Assembly: GCA_039810885.1 (NCBI GenBank)
Contig: JBDHXV010000005.1
Coordinates: 1-64,000, forward strand
Reading direction: 5' to 3'
From: BJGO01 sp039810885
GTDB taxonomy: Bacteria; Bacteroidota; Bacteroidia; Chitinophagales; UBA10324
DNA: 64,000 bases
Shown here: positions 18,201-26,812 of the stretch, piece by piece
Position numbering within the stretch: position 1 is the stretch's first letter
How the letters are laid out: each line of letters opens with the position of its first letter
The notes under the pieces: generated by a model
The model's input: the letters and a program-made list of their open reading frames with translations, nothing else
The model's database searches: none
What the model was told of the DNA's origin: nothing
Position numbers and translations under genes: made by a program

Positions 18201-18998
18201 AAAAACATGGTGCAGGCACGTAATATTGTTTATGCCTTGCCTATTGATTATAAGACTTATGGCAATCTTGACTTCGGTACGGTAAAGTCGTTACAAATAA
18301 TGTATGAAATGCGCCGCACTAAGAATATTCGCATGGACTTCAATTACACCTTGCAATTTGCAGAAGGCACGGGGTCAAACTCAACATCAGCCGTCAATCT
18401 GATTAACTCAGGGCAACCTAACTTACGCGCCATTATTCCGTTTAGCTACGATCAACGTCACACAATTAATGCAACGATTGACTATCGCTTCGGCGAAGGA
18501 AAAGACTATAATGGTCCGATAACCAAGAATGGCAAACAAATATTGAAGAATACCGGATTGAACACCATATTCCGTGTAGGTTCTGGAACACCTTATACTC
18601 GTCAGCAAAATCCTACACCGGAAGCTTTATTCGGAGTAGTAACACAATCTGCATTAAAAGGTAGCTTGAACGGCTCTCGTTTACCATACACTTTCAAGGT
18701 GGATATGCGCTTAGATCGAGATTTTATACTTACCACAAAAGATAATAAGAAAAAAGCATACATCAATGCTTTTGTATTAGTGCAAAATGTTCTAAATGCT
18801 AAAAATGTAGTTTCCGTTTATAGTTATACCGGCTCATCAACAGACGATGGGTATATCGCATCCGCTACAGGTCAGCAGTCTTTACAAGGAAAATTAGACG
18901 CTGAAGCTTATCAAGATTTATATCGCGTTAAATTGTTAAATCCAGGCAACTACACCATGCCACGTAGAATTTGGGCAGGTGTAGTTTTAAACTTCTAA
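15255..18998 (+). CDS. TonB-dependent receptor with carboxypeptidase-like N-terminal domain
   Basis: Outer-membrane transporter of 1247 residues. Signal peptide (MRKIYSLLIVILLLSTGAFAQ), then a CarboxypepD_reg-like beta-sandwich (GELQGKVIDAETNKGIGFAPV ... GYNPIEI, about residues 22-115), a plug domain (YYVDGIPMRG ... ISGGIPAKYGDATGGIITI, about 130-225) and a long barrel ending RRIWAGVVLNF with a C-terminal Phe. I prefer the ATG at 15255 to a TTG two codons earlier. No SusD-like lipoprotein follows; the next genes encode a giant secreted protein and a PorV/PorQ-like protein, pointing to T9SS-linked surface function rather than a classical glycan utilisation locus. The substrate is unknown. Confidence 0.9.
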   Translation: MRKIYSLLIVILLLSTGAFAQTGELQGKVIDAETNKGIGFAPVAIIQGGVQKAGGYTEDDGSYSIKPIIPGTYTVKVSFVGYNPIEINNVIISSDKMSTLTIKMTRVVNEIKPVIITAERKLVDPDKTQTGDTKTKTEIQQIATSRNNPNDLVGMSAGVFQRDNGQSLNVGGNRDYNNRYYVDGIPMRGNINLPSTAIEQLTLISGGIPAKYGDATGGIITITTRGPSKIFSGGLELNTSHFLDGFGYKLVNFNISGPIYTKYKKTDTSQAKIGFFFSGEYLGNKDGSPSALGIWRVKDDVLTTIRQNPLIPNPSGFGYSNRASFVHASDLQNVKSRLNDRDNNFRFASKIDFRLTDYINVTVGGNADLQFSRIDYDGLNSMFNYYNNVRLDERTYRGFIRYTQRFKNSITAENKSASVFQNAFYNIQLDYTHFVQTIDNDVLKKPFDYSYYGKFKTYKAPQYSYTTDSIMTPNGYRPISANYFTGYADTLVTYQPSDLNPDLSNYIIDYYSLSGSTPIDGIYGLNGNSSLYRSLNTMLNNGGLFNGFSPSDIYSLYRASGYTQGEIRKLTNDQYRLSFQGSVDIVRPSSIGGEKNRHALEFGFEYEQRDDRGYRIFPTGGIGIWGLARQLTNSHLILDKDNPIMVYSQGGVFMDTVNYNYKNDGTQSFFDYNLRNKIGASQSEFLDINNMDPSTFSINMFSPDELFNNGNTYIQYWGYDWRGNRLKSQPSFFDFFTKKETVDGREIYTRPIGSFRPIYAAAYIQDRFNFKDLVFNIGLRIDRYDANQKVLKDQYSLFPIRTVGDVTSINGQEVSHPDNIGKNYVVYVNNAENPTSILGYRDKDTWYDATGAEISDPKIIAQNSATGRIEPYLAAGYTRKSTITEAGFKDYDPQINFLPRIAFSFPISDEALFFAHYDVLLQRPFNNRSTPYNYEFWQQIAVNSRFNNPDLLPEKTIDYQVGFQQAISKTSALTISLTYKELKNMVQARNIVYALPIDYKTYGNLDFGTVKSLQIMYEMRRTKNIRMDFNYTLQFAEGTGSNSTSAVNLINSGQPNLRAIIPFSYDQRHTINATIDYRFGEGKDYNGPITKNGKQILKNTGLNTIFRVGSGTPYTRQQNPTPEALFGVVTQSALKGSLNGSRLPYTFKVDMRLDRDFILTTKDNKKKAYINAFVLVQNVLNAKNVVSVYSYTGSSTDDGYIASATGQQSLQGKLDAEAYQDLYRVKLLNPGNYTMPRRIWAGVVLNF

Positions 18999-19019
18999 TA
19001 AATGATTAAACTATCTGTT

Positions 19020-22000
19020 ATGAGAATAAATTGGTTCACCTCCGCATCAGTAATCATTTTAGCGGGTTTGTGCTCTTTGAACACGTCAGCTAAAGAGTTG
19101 AGCGGGCTGCCGCACCGTAAGGATGTGGGTGATCGCATTAGTGCCGGCGATTGTTCCCCCGCAACATCATCCATTGACTTAAATATCAATAACGTTCGTG
19201 CAAAAATTCAGAACGGCGGTGATATGTGGTGGGACTTGGTAAATGTTGCTAAGTATGAGGTGCCAAAGGTTGAGCCCGGTCAAACACCGGCAAATTCGTT
19301 ATTTGCAAGTGCTATATGGATTGGAGGCATTGACCAAAACAATCAGTTAAAGGTAGCTTGCCAAACCTATCGCCAAACGGGGAACGACTTTTTTCCAGGC
19401 CCCTTAGATGGAGTAGGTGGCACAACCACTTCTGATATATGCAGCGCCTTTGATCGTCACTGGCAAGTATTAGGAGCAGAAATTGAAGAGGTCATTAACC
19501 TATGGGATACTAATGGAGGTGCTCCGCTTTCAGCCGATGCTATTCCTCAAAATATATTAAACTGGCCTGCACGAAATAATCCTTTTAATACCGTAGTTGG
19601 CAGCCGCAATATGGCTCCGTTCTTTGATCGTGATGAAGACGGAAACTACGACCCTACACAAGGCGATTACCCTATTATCGGTCAGAATAATTCAAACGTA
19701 TATGCTGATCAGATGATATGGTGGGTTTACAATGATAACGGCAATATACACTCAGAAACAGGCGGCGAATCTATTGGAATTGAGATACAGGCATTAGCGT
19801 TTGCTTTTAAAACTTCAGATGAAGTAAACGACATGACCTTTTATAAATATCGCTTATTAAACAAATCCTTAACATCTATTTCAAACTGTTTTATGGGCCA
19901 ATGGTGCGACCCGGATTTAGGTTGCCACCTCGATGACTATATCGGATGCGATACGGTTCAAGGTTTAGGTATTGTTTACAATGCAGACCCGGTAGATGAG
20001 GCTTGCGGCTCTGGAGGAGGTTATGGAAACCAACCACCTTTAGTAGGTATTGATTACTTTCAAGGTCCATTAGATGAAAATGGTGTCGAGTTAGGAATGT
20101 CATATTTCCTATACTATAATAATGACTTTACAGTAATGGGCAATCCCGAGAAAACATCCGACTACTACGGATACTTATCCGGAAAGTGGAAAGATGGTTC
20201 ACCATATACCTATGGGGGTACTGCTTATGGAGGTACGACACCAACAAAATATGTTTTTCCAAGTAAACCAAGTATTAACAGCGGCTGGTCAGAGTGCTCT
20301 CAACAAAACACTGCCGCTGACCGTCGCTTTGTACAGAGTTCCGGACCATTCACTCTATTACCCGGAGCAAATAATGATATCATTGTAGGTGTTGTATGGG
20401 TGCGCCCTCCTATAGGCACTTATGCTCCCTGTCCAACTTTTGACTTACTATTAAAAGCCGATAATAAAGCTCAGGCACTCTTTGATTCCAACTTCAAGAT
20501 TCTTGATGGACCTTCATCTCCTCAAGTTAAAATAGTGGAATTAGATAAAAAGCTCATTCTTGCCATTGAGGGATATAAAAATACTGAAGCCTATTCTCAG
20601 GCCGACCCTGTATTGAGAAAACTTAACATTAAAGACTCACTATTTAAGTTTGAAGGCTACCAGGTTTATCAACTAAAGAGCGCGTCTATATCCTTACAAG
20701 AGTTAAGCGATCCAACAAAAGCACAGTTAATCTATCAGTGTGATATTAAGAATGGAATAAATAAATTAGTGAATTACGTCTATGACGCTACGATAGGCGA
20801 TGAGGTGCCGGTTCTAAAAGTAATAGGTAACGATGCCGGCATTAAACACACCTTTGAGATTACCACAAATTCATTTGCGATAACGGATAAAAGTTTAATT
20901 AATCATCAAACCTATTATTTCGCAGTAGTCCCTTATGCCTATAATGGTTTTGTGAATACAGAGATAACAGGATATCTCTTTAATGAGAATGGAGATAGCA
21001 TTGCTCAAACGGTTACTACAAAACAGAAACAACCGTATTTATCAAGCCGCTCAGTAAACATTGTCAAAGGAATACCGCACGTTACAGACCCTGAATTTTC
21101 GGGATTGAAACTAAACTCCAATTATGGTGATGGTCCTGAAATCGTTCGCCAAGAAGGCAGAGGTAATGGTGGACTATTCGTTGACCTCACCTCCGAAAGC
21201 GTTAATGATATCCTTCTAAATGGGATAGCAATTAATCCAAAGTATAAAAATGGTGCCGGTCCGGTATCTGTTAAAGTGTTTGATCCCAAATCTGTGCCTT
21301 CAGCCGATTTTGAATTAATGATTAAAGGCCCAACCGTTGGTTCAACGAACACCATGTCTGACACCTCAACTTGGGTATTGCAAATGAAAGATGGGAACAC
21401 AGTATTATCTGAAAAAAACATCAGCGTGGGTAATGAACAACTCATACCCGACTGGGGCCTTTCCGTATATATACAACAAGTAAGTGCTCCGATATTATTT
21501 AGTGAACAGAAGTTTGTTATCGGGTGGGATATAACAGCAAAGGATAAAACAAAATCATGGCTTAGTGGGGTCCCAGATGTAGATGGAAACCCGTATTTTA
21601 ATTGGATATTATCCGGAAGCTACAAGCATCAGGGCACCGTTATGTTAAATCTTACAAGCGATTATTCATACACGTCCGTGAGCGGGGTAACTCAATTTGA
21701 AGACCCATCTGCACAATACGAAGAGATTGCAAACCGCACAATTGCGCCTTATCGCTTCTGCTCTCAAAACATATATTACGGCCCCATTTTAAACAATGCT
21801 GCTGCTCGCTCTCAAAACGTACTTACCGACTTGCCAAGCATTAATTTGGTATTTACTCCAGATAAATCTAAATGGACTCGTTGCGTAGTCATCGAAACTT
21901 GCCCGGAAATAGCACTGAGCGAAGGAGGTGTACCTAAAATGGCTGTACGTCATGGACGTTCAGTAGATCAAAATGGTATTCCTTCATCCGACCCGAACGA

Positions 22001-22829
22001 TATCGGAATGGGCTGGTTCCCGGGTTATGCAATAGATCCGGAAACAGGAATGCGGTTAAACGTAATGTTCGGTGAAGATTCATGGCAGATTGATCAAAAC
22101 GGCCGCGATATGATATGGAACCCAACGGCTAATTTCTTTACACCTTCCGGAGAAGCTATATTCGGCGGTCGCCACTGGATTTATGTCATGAAAACTCAAT
22201 ATGATGAGTGTGCTTATATCAAGAGCCAACTTTTATTAGCTTCCGGCACAACATCAGTTCCGGTATCTGCTGGATTAGCTGTTTACAAAACAGTAGCTTG
22301 GGTTGCCCAACCCATGTTAGAGCAAGAAAAGAAATTCTTACCACTAACACAAGGGCTAATACCTACAGAAACCACAGTTAGAATTCGTATGAATCGCCCT
22401 TATGAAAAATATCAAGCAGGCGATATTATCAATGAAACTAAACCCCGCTATACTTTCAATACTGCAAATATTGCGGCAGTTAAAAATGATTTAGTTATAG
22501 CAAAGACAGCCTTAGATACAATAAAGGTTATTCCAAATCCATATTATGCATACTCCGGGTACGAACGAAATCAGATTGATAACCGTGTAAAAATTGCAAA
22601 CCTTCCTCAAAAGTGCACCATAACGATTTATTCATTGGATGGTACCCTTATTCGACGCTACAATCGTGATGATAATTCATCAACATCGCTCGATTGGGAT
22701 TTGAAAAATACTGCCGGTGTTCCTATTGCAAGCGGTATGTATCTTATACATATTAATGCTGAAGGCATTGGAGAAAAAACATTAAAATGGTTTGGCGTTA
22801 CACGACCAATAGATCTTGACTCATTCTAA
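19020..22829 (+). CDS. Very large secreted protein, lineage-specific, T9SS substrate candidate
   Basis: 1269 residues from the ATG at 19020, followed by a signal peptide (INWFTSASVIILAGL ... TSAKE); an ATG six codons earlier is possible. No enzymatic family is recognised. The N-terminal part is rich in Trp, Gly and Asn and contains an acidic EF-like stretch (DRDEDGNYDPTQGDYP); the middle alternates beta-rich segments; the last 95 residues are a FlgD/Ig-like fold resembling a T9SS C-terminal domain (IPNPYYAYSGYE ... ITIYSLDGTLIRRYN ... ASGMYLIHI). It sits between the TonB receptor (21 bases upstream) and the PorV-like gene (24 bases downstream), which fits a secreted partner delivered by T9SS. 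Confidence 0.7.
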   Translation: MRINWFTSASVIILAGLCSLNTSAKELSGLPHRKDVGDRISAGDCSPATSSIDLNINNVRAKIQNGGDMWWDLVNVAKYEVPKVEPGQTPANSLFASAIWIGGIDQNNQLKVACQTYRQTGNDFFPGPLDGVGGTTTSDICSAFDRHWQVLGAEIEEVINLWDTNGGAPLSADAIPQNILNWPARNNPFNTVVGSRNMAPFFDRDEDGNYDPTQGDYPIIGQNNSNVYADQMIWWVYNDNGNIHSETGGESIGIEIQALAFAFKTSDEVNDMTFYKYRLLNKSLTSISNCFMGQWCDPDLGCHLDDYIGCDTVQGLGIVYNADPVDEACGSGGGYGNQPPLVGIDYFQGPLDENGVELGMSYFLYYNNDFTVMGNPEKTSDYYGYLSGKWKDGSPYTYGGTAYGGTTPTKYVFPSKPSINSGWSECSQQNTAADRRFVQSSGPFTLLPGANNDIIVGVVWVRPPIGTYAPCPTFDLLLKADNKAQALFDSNFKILDGPSSPQVKIVELDKKLILAIEGYKNTEAYSQADPVLRKLNIKDSLFKFEGYQVYQLKSASISLQELSDPTKAQLIYQCDIKNGINKLVNYVYDATIGDEVPVLKVIGNDAGIKHTFEITTNSFAITDKSLINHQTYYFAVVPYAYNGFVNTEITGYLFNENGDSIAQTVTTKQKQPYLSSRSVNIVKGIPHVTDPEFSGLKLNSNYGDGPEIVRQEGRGNGGLFVDLTSESVNDILLNGIAINPKYKNGAGPVSVKVFDPKSVPSADFELMIKGPTVGSTNTMSDTSTWVLQMKDGNTVLSEKNISVGNEQLIPDWGLSVYIQQVSAPILFSEQKFVIGWDITAKDKTKSWLSGVPDVDGNPYFNWILSGSYKHQGTVMLNLTSDYSYTSVSGVTQFEDPSAQYEEIANRTIAPYRFCSQNIYYGPILNNAAARSQNVLTDLPSINLVFTPDKSKWTRCVVIETCPEIALSEGGVPKMAVRHGRSVDQNGIPSSDPNDIGMGWFPGYAIDPETGMRLNVMFGEDSWQIDQNGRDMIWNPTANFFTPSGEAIFGGRHWIYVMKTQYDECAYIKSQLLLASGTTSVPVSAGLAVYKTVAWVAQPMLEQEKKFLPLTQGLIPTETTVRIRMNRPYEKYQAGDIINETKPRYTFNTANIAAVKNDLVIAKTALDTIKVIPNPYYAYSGYERNQIDNRVKIANLPQKCTITIYSLDGTLIRRYNRDDNSSTSLDWDLKNTAGVPIASGMYLIHINAEGIGEKTLKWFGVTRPIDLDSF

Positions 22830-22853
22830 CCCTTTAATTGAAAATCTGAAATT

Positions 22854-23915
22854 ATGAAAAGACTTTTAGTCCTAATCTTAATCGTTTTAAACCTATCGGC
22901 ATTTGCCGGTAATAAAGACCGCGCTGGCCAGGCCGGTGCGTATGAGTTGCTTATTAATCCTTGGGGGCGCAGCAGTGGTTGGAATGGGTTAAACACCTCC
23001 ACCGTTAGAGGATTTGAAGCCATGAACCAAAATGTAGCCGGCTTAGCATTTACTAAAAAGACCGAAATAGGCTTTGCACATAGCAACTATTTAGTAGGCA
23101 CGGGGATCAATATTAATGCCTTAGGGTTTTCGCAGTCTGTTGGTAAATCAGGTGGCGTGTTAGGTGTCTCTATCATGTCCATGACATTTGGCGAGATCCC
23201 TGTAACAACTACTCAAAACCCGGAAGGGGGCATAGGGGTATATAAGCCTCAGTTTTTAAATATTGCATTAGCCTACTCAAAAATATTTTCAAGAAGCATA
23301 TACGGAGGGTTTGTTGTACGCGGAATATCAGAGTCCGTATCTAATATTCAAGCTACAGGCTTATCTCTAGATGCGGGTATTCAATACCAAACCGGCACGA
23401 AGAAAGACCCTGAAAAAATAAAGTTTGGCATTGCATTACGGAACATTGGAACCCCAATGCGATATCACGGAGATGCTCTTTCATTTAGAGGAACAGCACC
23501 TGAAGGAAATTACCCTTTAACTATTGAAAAACGCTCTCAACAATTTGAGTTACCCTCGATGTTAAACATCGGACTTTCTTATGATTTCAAATTTGGAGCA
23601 GGTGAAGGAAGCGACCAAAGTCAACGCCTTACGCTTGCCGGTAACTTCACATCAAATTCATTCTATCGGGATCAAATCGGCGCCGGATTAGAATATGCCT
23701 TCAAAGAACAGTTTATGATTCGTGGTGGGTACAATTATCAGCAAGGATTGATGAGTTCAAAAGATAGAAGCACAGCATTTACCGGCCTTAGCGGTGGAGT
23801 TTCTATAGAACTACCAATGAAAAAGGGAGGACCAAGTGCTGCATTTGACTATTCTTATCGTACTAGCAAACCATGGGGCGGTACACACACCATAGGTGTA
23901 CGAATTCTGCTTTAA
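22854..23915 (+). CDS. PorV/PorQ-family outer-membrane protein
   Basis: 353 residues with signal peptide (MKRLLVLILIVLNLSAFAG). The sequence has the FadL-like barrel pattern of PorV/PorQ proteins: an early GAYELLINPWGRS segment, AMNQNVAGLAFTKKTEIGFAHS (the 'asymptomatic' strand-turn motif typical of the family), FGIALRNIGTPMRY and a terminal strand THTIGVRILL. Family members act as T9SS shuttle or outer-membrane components that hand cargo to the sortase complex. It closes the receptor-cargo operon before a strong terminator; it may be a dedicated paralogue rather than the core PorV. Confidence 0.8.
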   Translation: MKRLLVLILIVLNLSAFAGNKDRAGQAGAYELLINPWGRSSGWNGLNTSTVRGFEAMNQNVAGLAFTKKTEIGFAHSNYLVGTGININALGFSQSVGKSGGVLGVSIMSMTFGEIPVTTTQNPEGGIGVYKPQFLNIALAYSKIFSRSIYGGFVVRGISESVSNIQATGLSLDAGIQYQTGTKKDPEKIKFGIALRNIGTPMRYHGDALSFRGTAPEGNYPLTIEKRSQQFELPSMLNIGLSYDFKFGAGEGSDQSQRLTLAGNFTSNSFYRDQIGAGLEYAFKEQFMIRGGYNYQQGLMSSKDRSTAFTGLSGGVSIELPMKKGGPSAAFDYSYRTSKPWGGTHTIGVRILL

Positions 23916-23940
23916 TTAATACCTCAATTAATCAAGATAG

Positions 23941-23975
23941 AAACGCTTTCGCGAGAGAGCGTTTTTTATTTTTTT
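23941..23975 (+). terminator. Intrinsic terminator of the TonB receptor/cargo/PorV operon
   Basis: A 10-bp stem AAACGCTTTC / GAGAGCGTTT (one G-T pair) closed by a GCGA loop of the GNRA type, followed by a long T-rich tract. It begins 26 bases after the PorV-like stop and separates this operon from greA. Confidence 0.85.
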
Positions 23976-23994
23976 AAAATCAATCAAATTTAAT

Positions 23995-24477
23995 ATGGCG
24001 AATATCCAATACTTCACACCGGAAGGCCTCGAAAAGTTAAAACAAGAGCTGAACGAGATGAAAACAAAAGGACGGGCAGACATCGCAAGGGCAATTGCCG
24101 AAGCTCGCGATAAAGGCGATTTATCGGAAAATGCAGAATATGATGCGGCAAAAGATGCTCAAGGCATGTTGGAAATGAAAATTGCACAGTTGGAAACAAC
24201 TCTAGCGCAGGCGCGGATTATTGATAAGAGTAAAATGGACGCATCCAAAATAATGATTTTGTCCACGGTTAAAGTTAAGAATCTAAACACTAAAACTAAC
24301 GCACAATTCATTCTAGTATCTGAAAATGAAGCCAATATTAAAATAGGTAAGATATCCGTGAGTTCTCCAATTGGTAAGGGTTTGTTAGGTAAAATGGTAG
24401 GTGAGATTGCAGAAATAATGGTTCCTGCCGGAACAATAAGATTCGAGATACTTGAAATCTCATTTGAATCCATGTAA
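23995..24477 (+). CDS. greA: Transcription elongation factor GreA
   Basis: Enters the RNA polymerase secondary channel and stimulates cleavage of backtracked RNA. 160 residues, normal length. The N-terminal coiled coil carries the acidic tip region (ARDKGDLSENAEYDAAK, with the conserved D and E that reach the active site), and the C-terminal FKBP-like domain ends SPIGKGLLGKMVGEIAEI. Its start lies 20 bases after the preceding terminator, so its own promoter must overlap the terminator or be reached by read-through. Confidence 0.96.
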   Translation: MANIQYFTPEGLEKLKQELNEMKTKGRADIARAIAEARDKGDLSENAEYDAAKDAQGMLEMKIAQLETTLAQARIIDKSKMDASKIMILSTVKVKNLNTKTNAQFILVSENEANIKIGKISVSSPIGKGLLGKMVGEIAEIMVPAGTIRFEILEISFESM

Positions 24478-24510
24478 CCCGGCCGCCTCTAAATATTTCC
24501 ACTACAATGA

Positions 24511-24541
24511 TTGGCTGATTTCAAACATTATCTTACTTTTG
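24511..24541 (+). promoter_or_regulatory. Promoter of the suf operon
   Basis: TTGG at 24511-24514, a 19-base spacer and TACTTTTG at 24534-24541: a textbook Bacteroidota -33/-7 pair, 38 bases before the sufB ATG. I see no IscR-like palindrome overlapping it. Confidence 0.75.
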
Positions 24542-24579
24542 TGTTTTAGAATTTGTCTAAATAAGCAACCTAACTCGCT

Positions 24580-26028
24580 ATGGCTGATAAACAAGATGAT
24601 GTATTAAATGAGTTAACGCAAAACGATTACAAATACGGTTTCGTTTCAGATCTTGAACAAGAATTTGCTCCTAAAGGATTAAACGAAGACATTGTTCGAT
24701 TTATATCCAAGAAAAAAAATGAACCTGAATTTTTATTAGCGTGGCGATTAAAGGCATTTCGTCACTGGTTAACTTTAAAAGAACCGACTTGGGCCAAGAT
24801 TAAACACCCGCCTATTGATTATCAGGATTATTACTATTATGCGGCGCCAAAACCTAAGAAAAAGTTAAATAGCCTTGACGAACTTGATCCGGAGATTAAA
24901 AGCACATTTGATAAGTTAGGCATTTCGCTTGAAGAACAAATGGCACTTGCCGGAGTAGCTGTAGATGCTGTTATAGATAGTGTTAGTGTTAAAACTACAT
25001 TTAAAGATAAACTCAATGCCTTAGGCATTATCTTTTGCTCCTTCACCGAGGCCATTCATCAACATCCTGAACTTATTAAGAAATATATTGGATCGGTAGT
25101 CCCCATTACTGATAACTATTTCGCTGCTCTGAATTCTGCTGTATTCAGTGATGGCTCATTCGTCTATATTCCTAAAGGCGTGCGTTGTCCTATGGAACTC
25201 TCTACGCACTTTAGAATTAATGCGGCGAATACTGGACAATTTGAACGCACCCTGATTATTGCTGATGAAGGCAGCTATGTAAGCTATCTCGAAGGTTGTA
25301 CCGCGCCGATGCGTGACGAAAATCAATTACACGCTGCCGTTGTAGAATTAGTAGCAATGGAAAATGCCGAGATTAAATATTCGACCGTTCAGAATTGGTA
25401 TCCGGGAGATAAAGAGGGTAACGGGGGCATATATAATTTCGTTACGAAGCGAGGTATTTGCTCAGGAAGAAAGTCGCGTATATCATGGACTCAAGTAGAA
25501 ACAGGATCAGCAATAACATGGAAATACCCTAGTGTAATATTGAAAGGAGAAGAATCTGTCGGCGAATTTTATTCTGTGGCTGTAACTAATAATTTACAAC
25601 AGGCCGACACAGGGACTAAAATGATACACTTAGGGAAAAATACAAAGAGCCGTATAGTTTCTAAAGGGATCAGTGCGGGTAGGAGTCAGAATAGCTATCG
25701 CGGCTTAGTACGTATGGGGAAACATGCGGATCACGCACATAACTTTTCTCAATGTGATTCACTCCTAATGACCGATGAATGTGGCGCACATACCTTCCCA
25801 TACATTGATGTGCAAAACCCTACAGCACGTGTTGAACATGAAGCAACTACAAGTAAGATAGGAGAAGATATTTTATTTTATTGCAATCAACGCGGCATTG
25901 GAAATGAAGCGGCAGTAAATCTTATAGTGAACGGGTATTGCAGAGAAGTTTTTAATCAATTGCCAATGGAATTTGCTGTCGAAGCGCAAAAACTACTTGC
26001 TGTAAGCTTAGAAGGCTCTGTTGGCTAA
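24580..26028 (+). CDS. sufB: Fe-S cluster scaffold protein SufB
   Basis: Scaffold subunit of the SufBC2D complex that assembles Fe-S clusters in the cytoplasm. 482 residues, full length. Conserved blocks include YIPKGVRCPMELSTHFRIN, SYLEGCTAP, the core beta-helix motifs and the C-terminal CGAHTFPYIDVQNP followed by ARVEHEATTSKI, which contains the Cys and His/Glu region used for cluster formation. First gene of a six-gene operon; sufC follows after 19 bases. Confidence 0.97.
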   Translation: MADKQDDVLNELTQNDYKYGFVSDLEQEFAPKGLNEDIVRFISKKKNEPEFLLAWRLKAFRHWLTLKEPTWAKIKHPPIDYQDYYYYAAPKPKKKLNSLDELDPEIKSTFDKLGISLEEQMALAGVAVDAVIDSVSVKTTFKDKLNALGIIFCSFTEAIHQHPELIKKYIGSVVPITDNYFAALNSAVFSDGSFVYIPKGVRCPMELSTHFRINAANTGQFERTLIIADEGSYVSYLEGCTAPMRDENQLHAAVVELVAMENAEIKYSTVQNWYPGDKEGNGGIYNFVTKRGICSGRKSRISWTQVETGSAITWKYPSVILKGEESVGEFYSVAVTNNLQQADTGTKMIHLGKNTKSRIVSKGISAGRSQNSYRGLVRMGKHADHAHNFSQCDSLLMTDECGAHTFPYIDVQNPTARVEHEATTSKIGEDILFYCNQRGIGNEAAVNLIVNGYCREVFNQLPMEFAVEAQKLLAVSLEGSVG

Positions 26029-26047
26029 TATTTTAATTTAACATAAT

Positions 26048-26806
26048 ATGAACATACTTGAAATAAACAACCTTTACGCTAATGTTGGCGGGAAAGAAAT
26101 ACTTAAAGGATTATCATTAACAATAAAACCCGGAGAAGTGCATGCGATTATGGGACCCAATGGTTCAGGCAAAAGCACATTGGCATCGGTATTAGCAGGA
26201 CGCCCGGAATATGAAGTTACCGGAGGAGACATACATTATAAAGGACAAAACCTGTTAGATATATCGCCAGAAGTTCGTGCACAACAAGGTGTTTTTCTTG
26301 CATTCCAATATCCTGTAGAAATTCCTGGAATTAGCACAACCAATTTTTTAAAAACAGCAGTAAATGAAATGCGTAAAGCACGCGGACAGGAACCAATGGA
26401 GGCGAAAGCATTTCTATCTATGATGAAGGAGAGAATGAAAATCGTAGAGATGGATTCACGCTTAACAACACGCTCCTTAAATGAAGGATTCTCCGGAGGA
26501 GAAAAGAAGCGTAATGAGATATTTCAGATGGCTATGCTTGAGCCATCTTTGGCTATTTTGGACGAAACTGATTCCGGCTTAGATATAGATGCCTTGCGGA
26601 TTGTGGCTAACGGAGTTAACCAACTAAAGAACAAAGACAATGCTTTTATAGTCATTACACACTATCAGCGCTTATTGGATTACATTGTTCCTGACTTTGT
26701 TCATGTACTGAGCAACGGGCGCATTGTAAAATCCGGCACGAAAGAATTAGCTCTTGAGTTGGAAGAAAGGGGATACGATTGGATAAAAGAATTAGAAACG
26801 GTTTAA
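26048..26806 (+). CDS. sufC: Fe-S assembly ATPase SufC
   Basis: ABC-type ATPase that drives conformational change in SufBC2D. 252 residues. Walker A GPNGSGKST (36-44), signature FSGGEKKRNE (from 148), Walker B LAILDETDSGLD (168-179) and the H-loop ITHYQRLLD are all intact; ETDSGLD is the SufC-specific form of the Walker B/D-loop. Six bases separate it from sufD. Confidence 0.97.
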   Translation: MNILEINNLYANVGGKEILKGLSLTIKPGEVHAIMGPNGSGKSTLASVLAGRPEYEVTGGDIHYKGQNLLDISPEVRAQQGVFLAFQYPVEIPGISTTNFLKTAVNEMRKARGQEPMEAKAFLSMMKERMKIVEMDSRLTTRSLNEGFSGGEKKRNEIFQMAMLEPSLAILDETDSGLDIDALRIVANGVNQLKNKDNAFIVITHYQRLLDYIVPDFVHVLSNGRIVKSGTKELALELEERGYDWIKELETV

Positions 26807-26812
26807 GGTATC

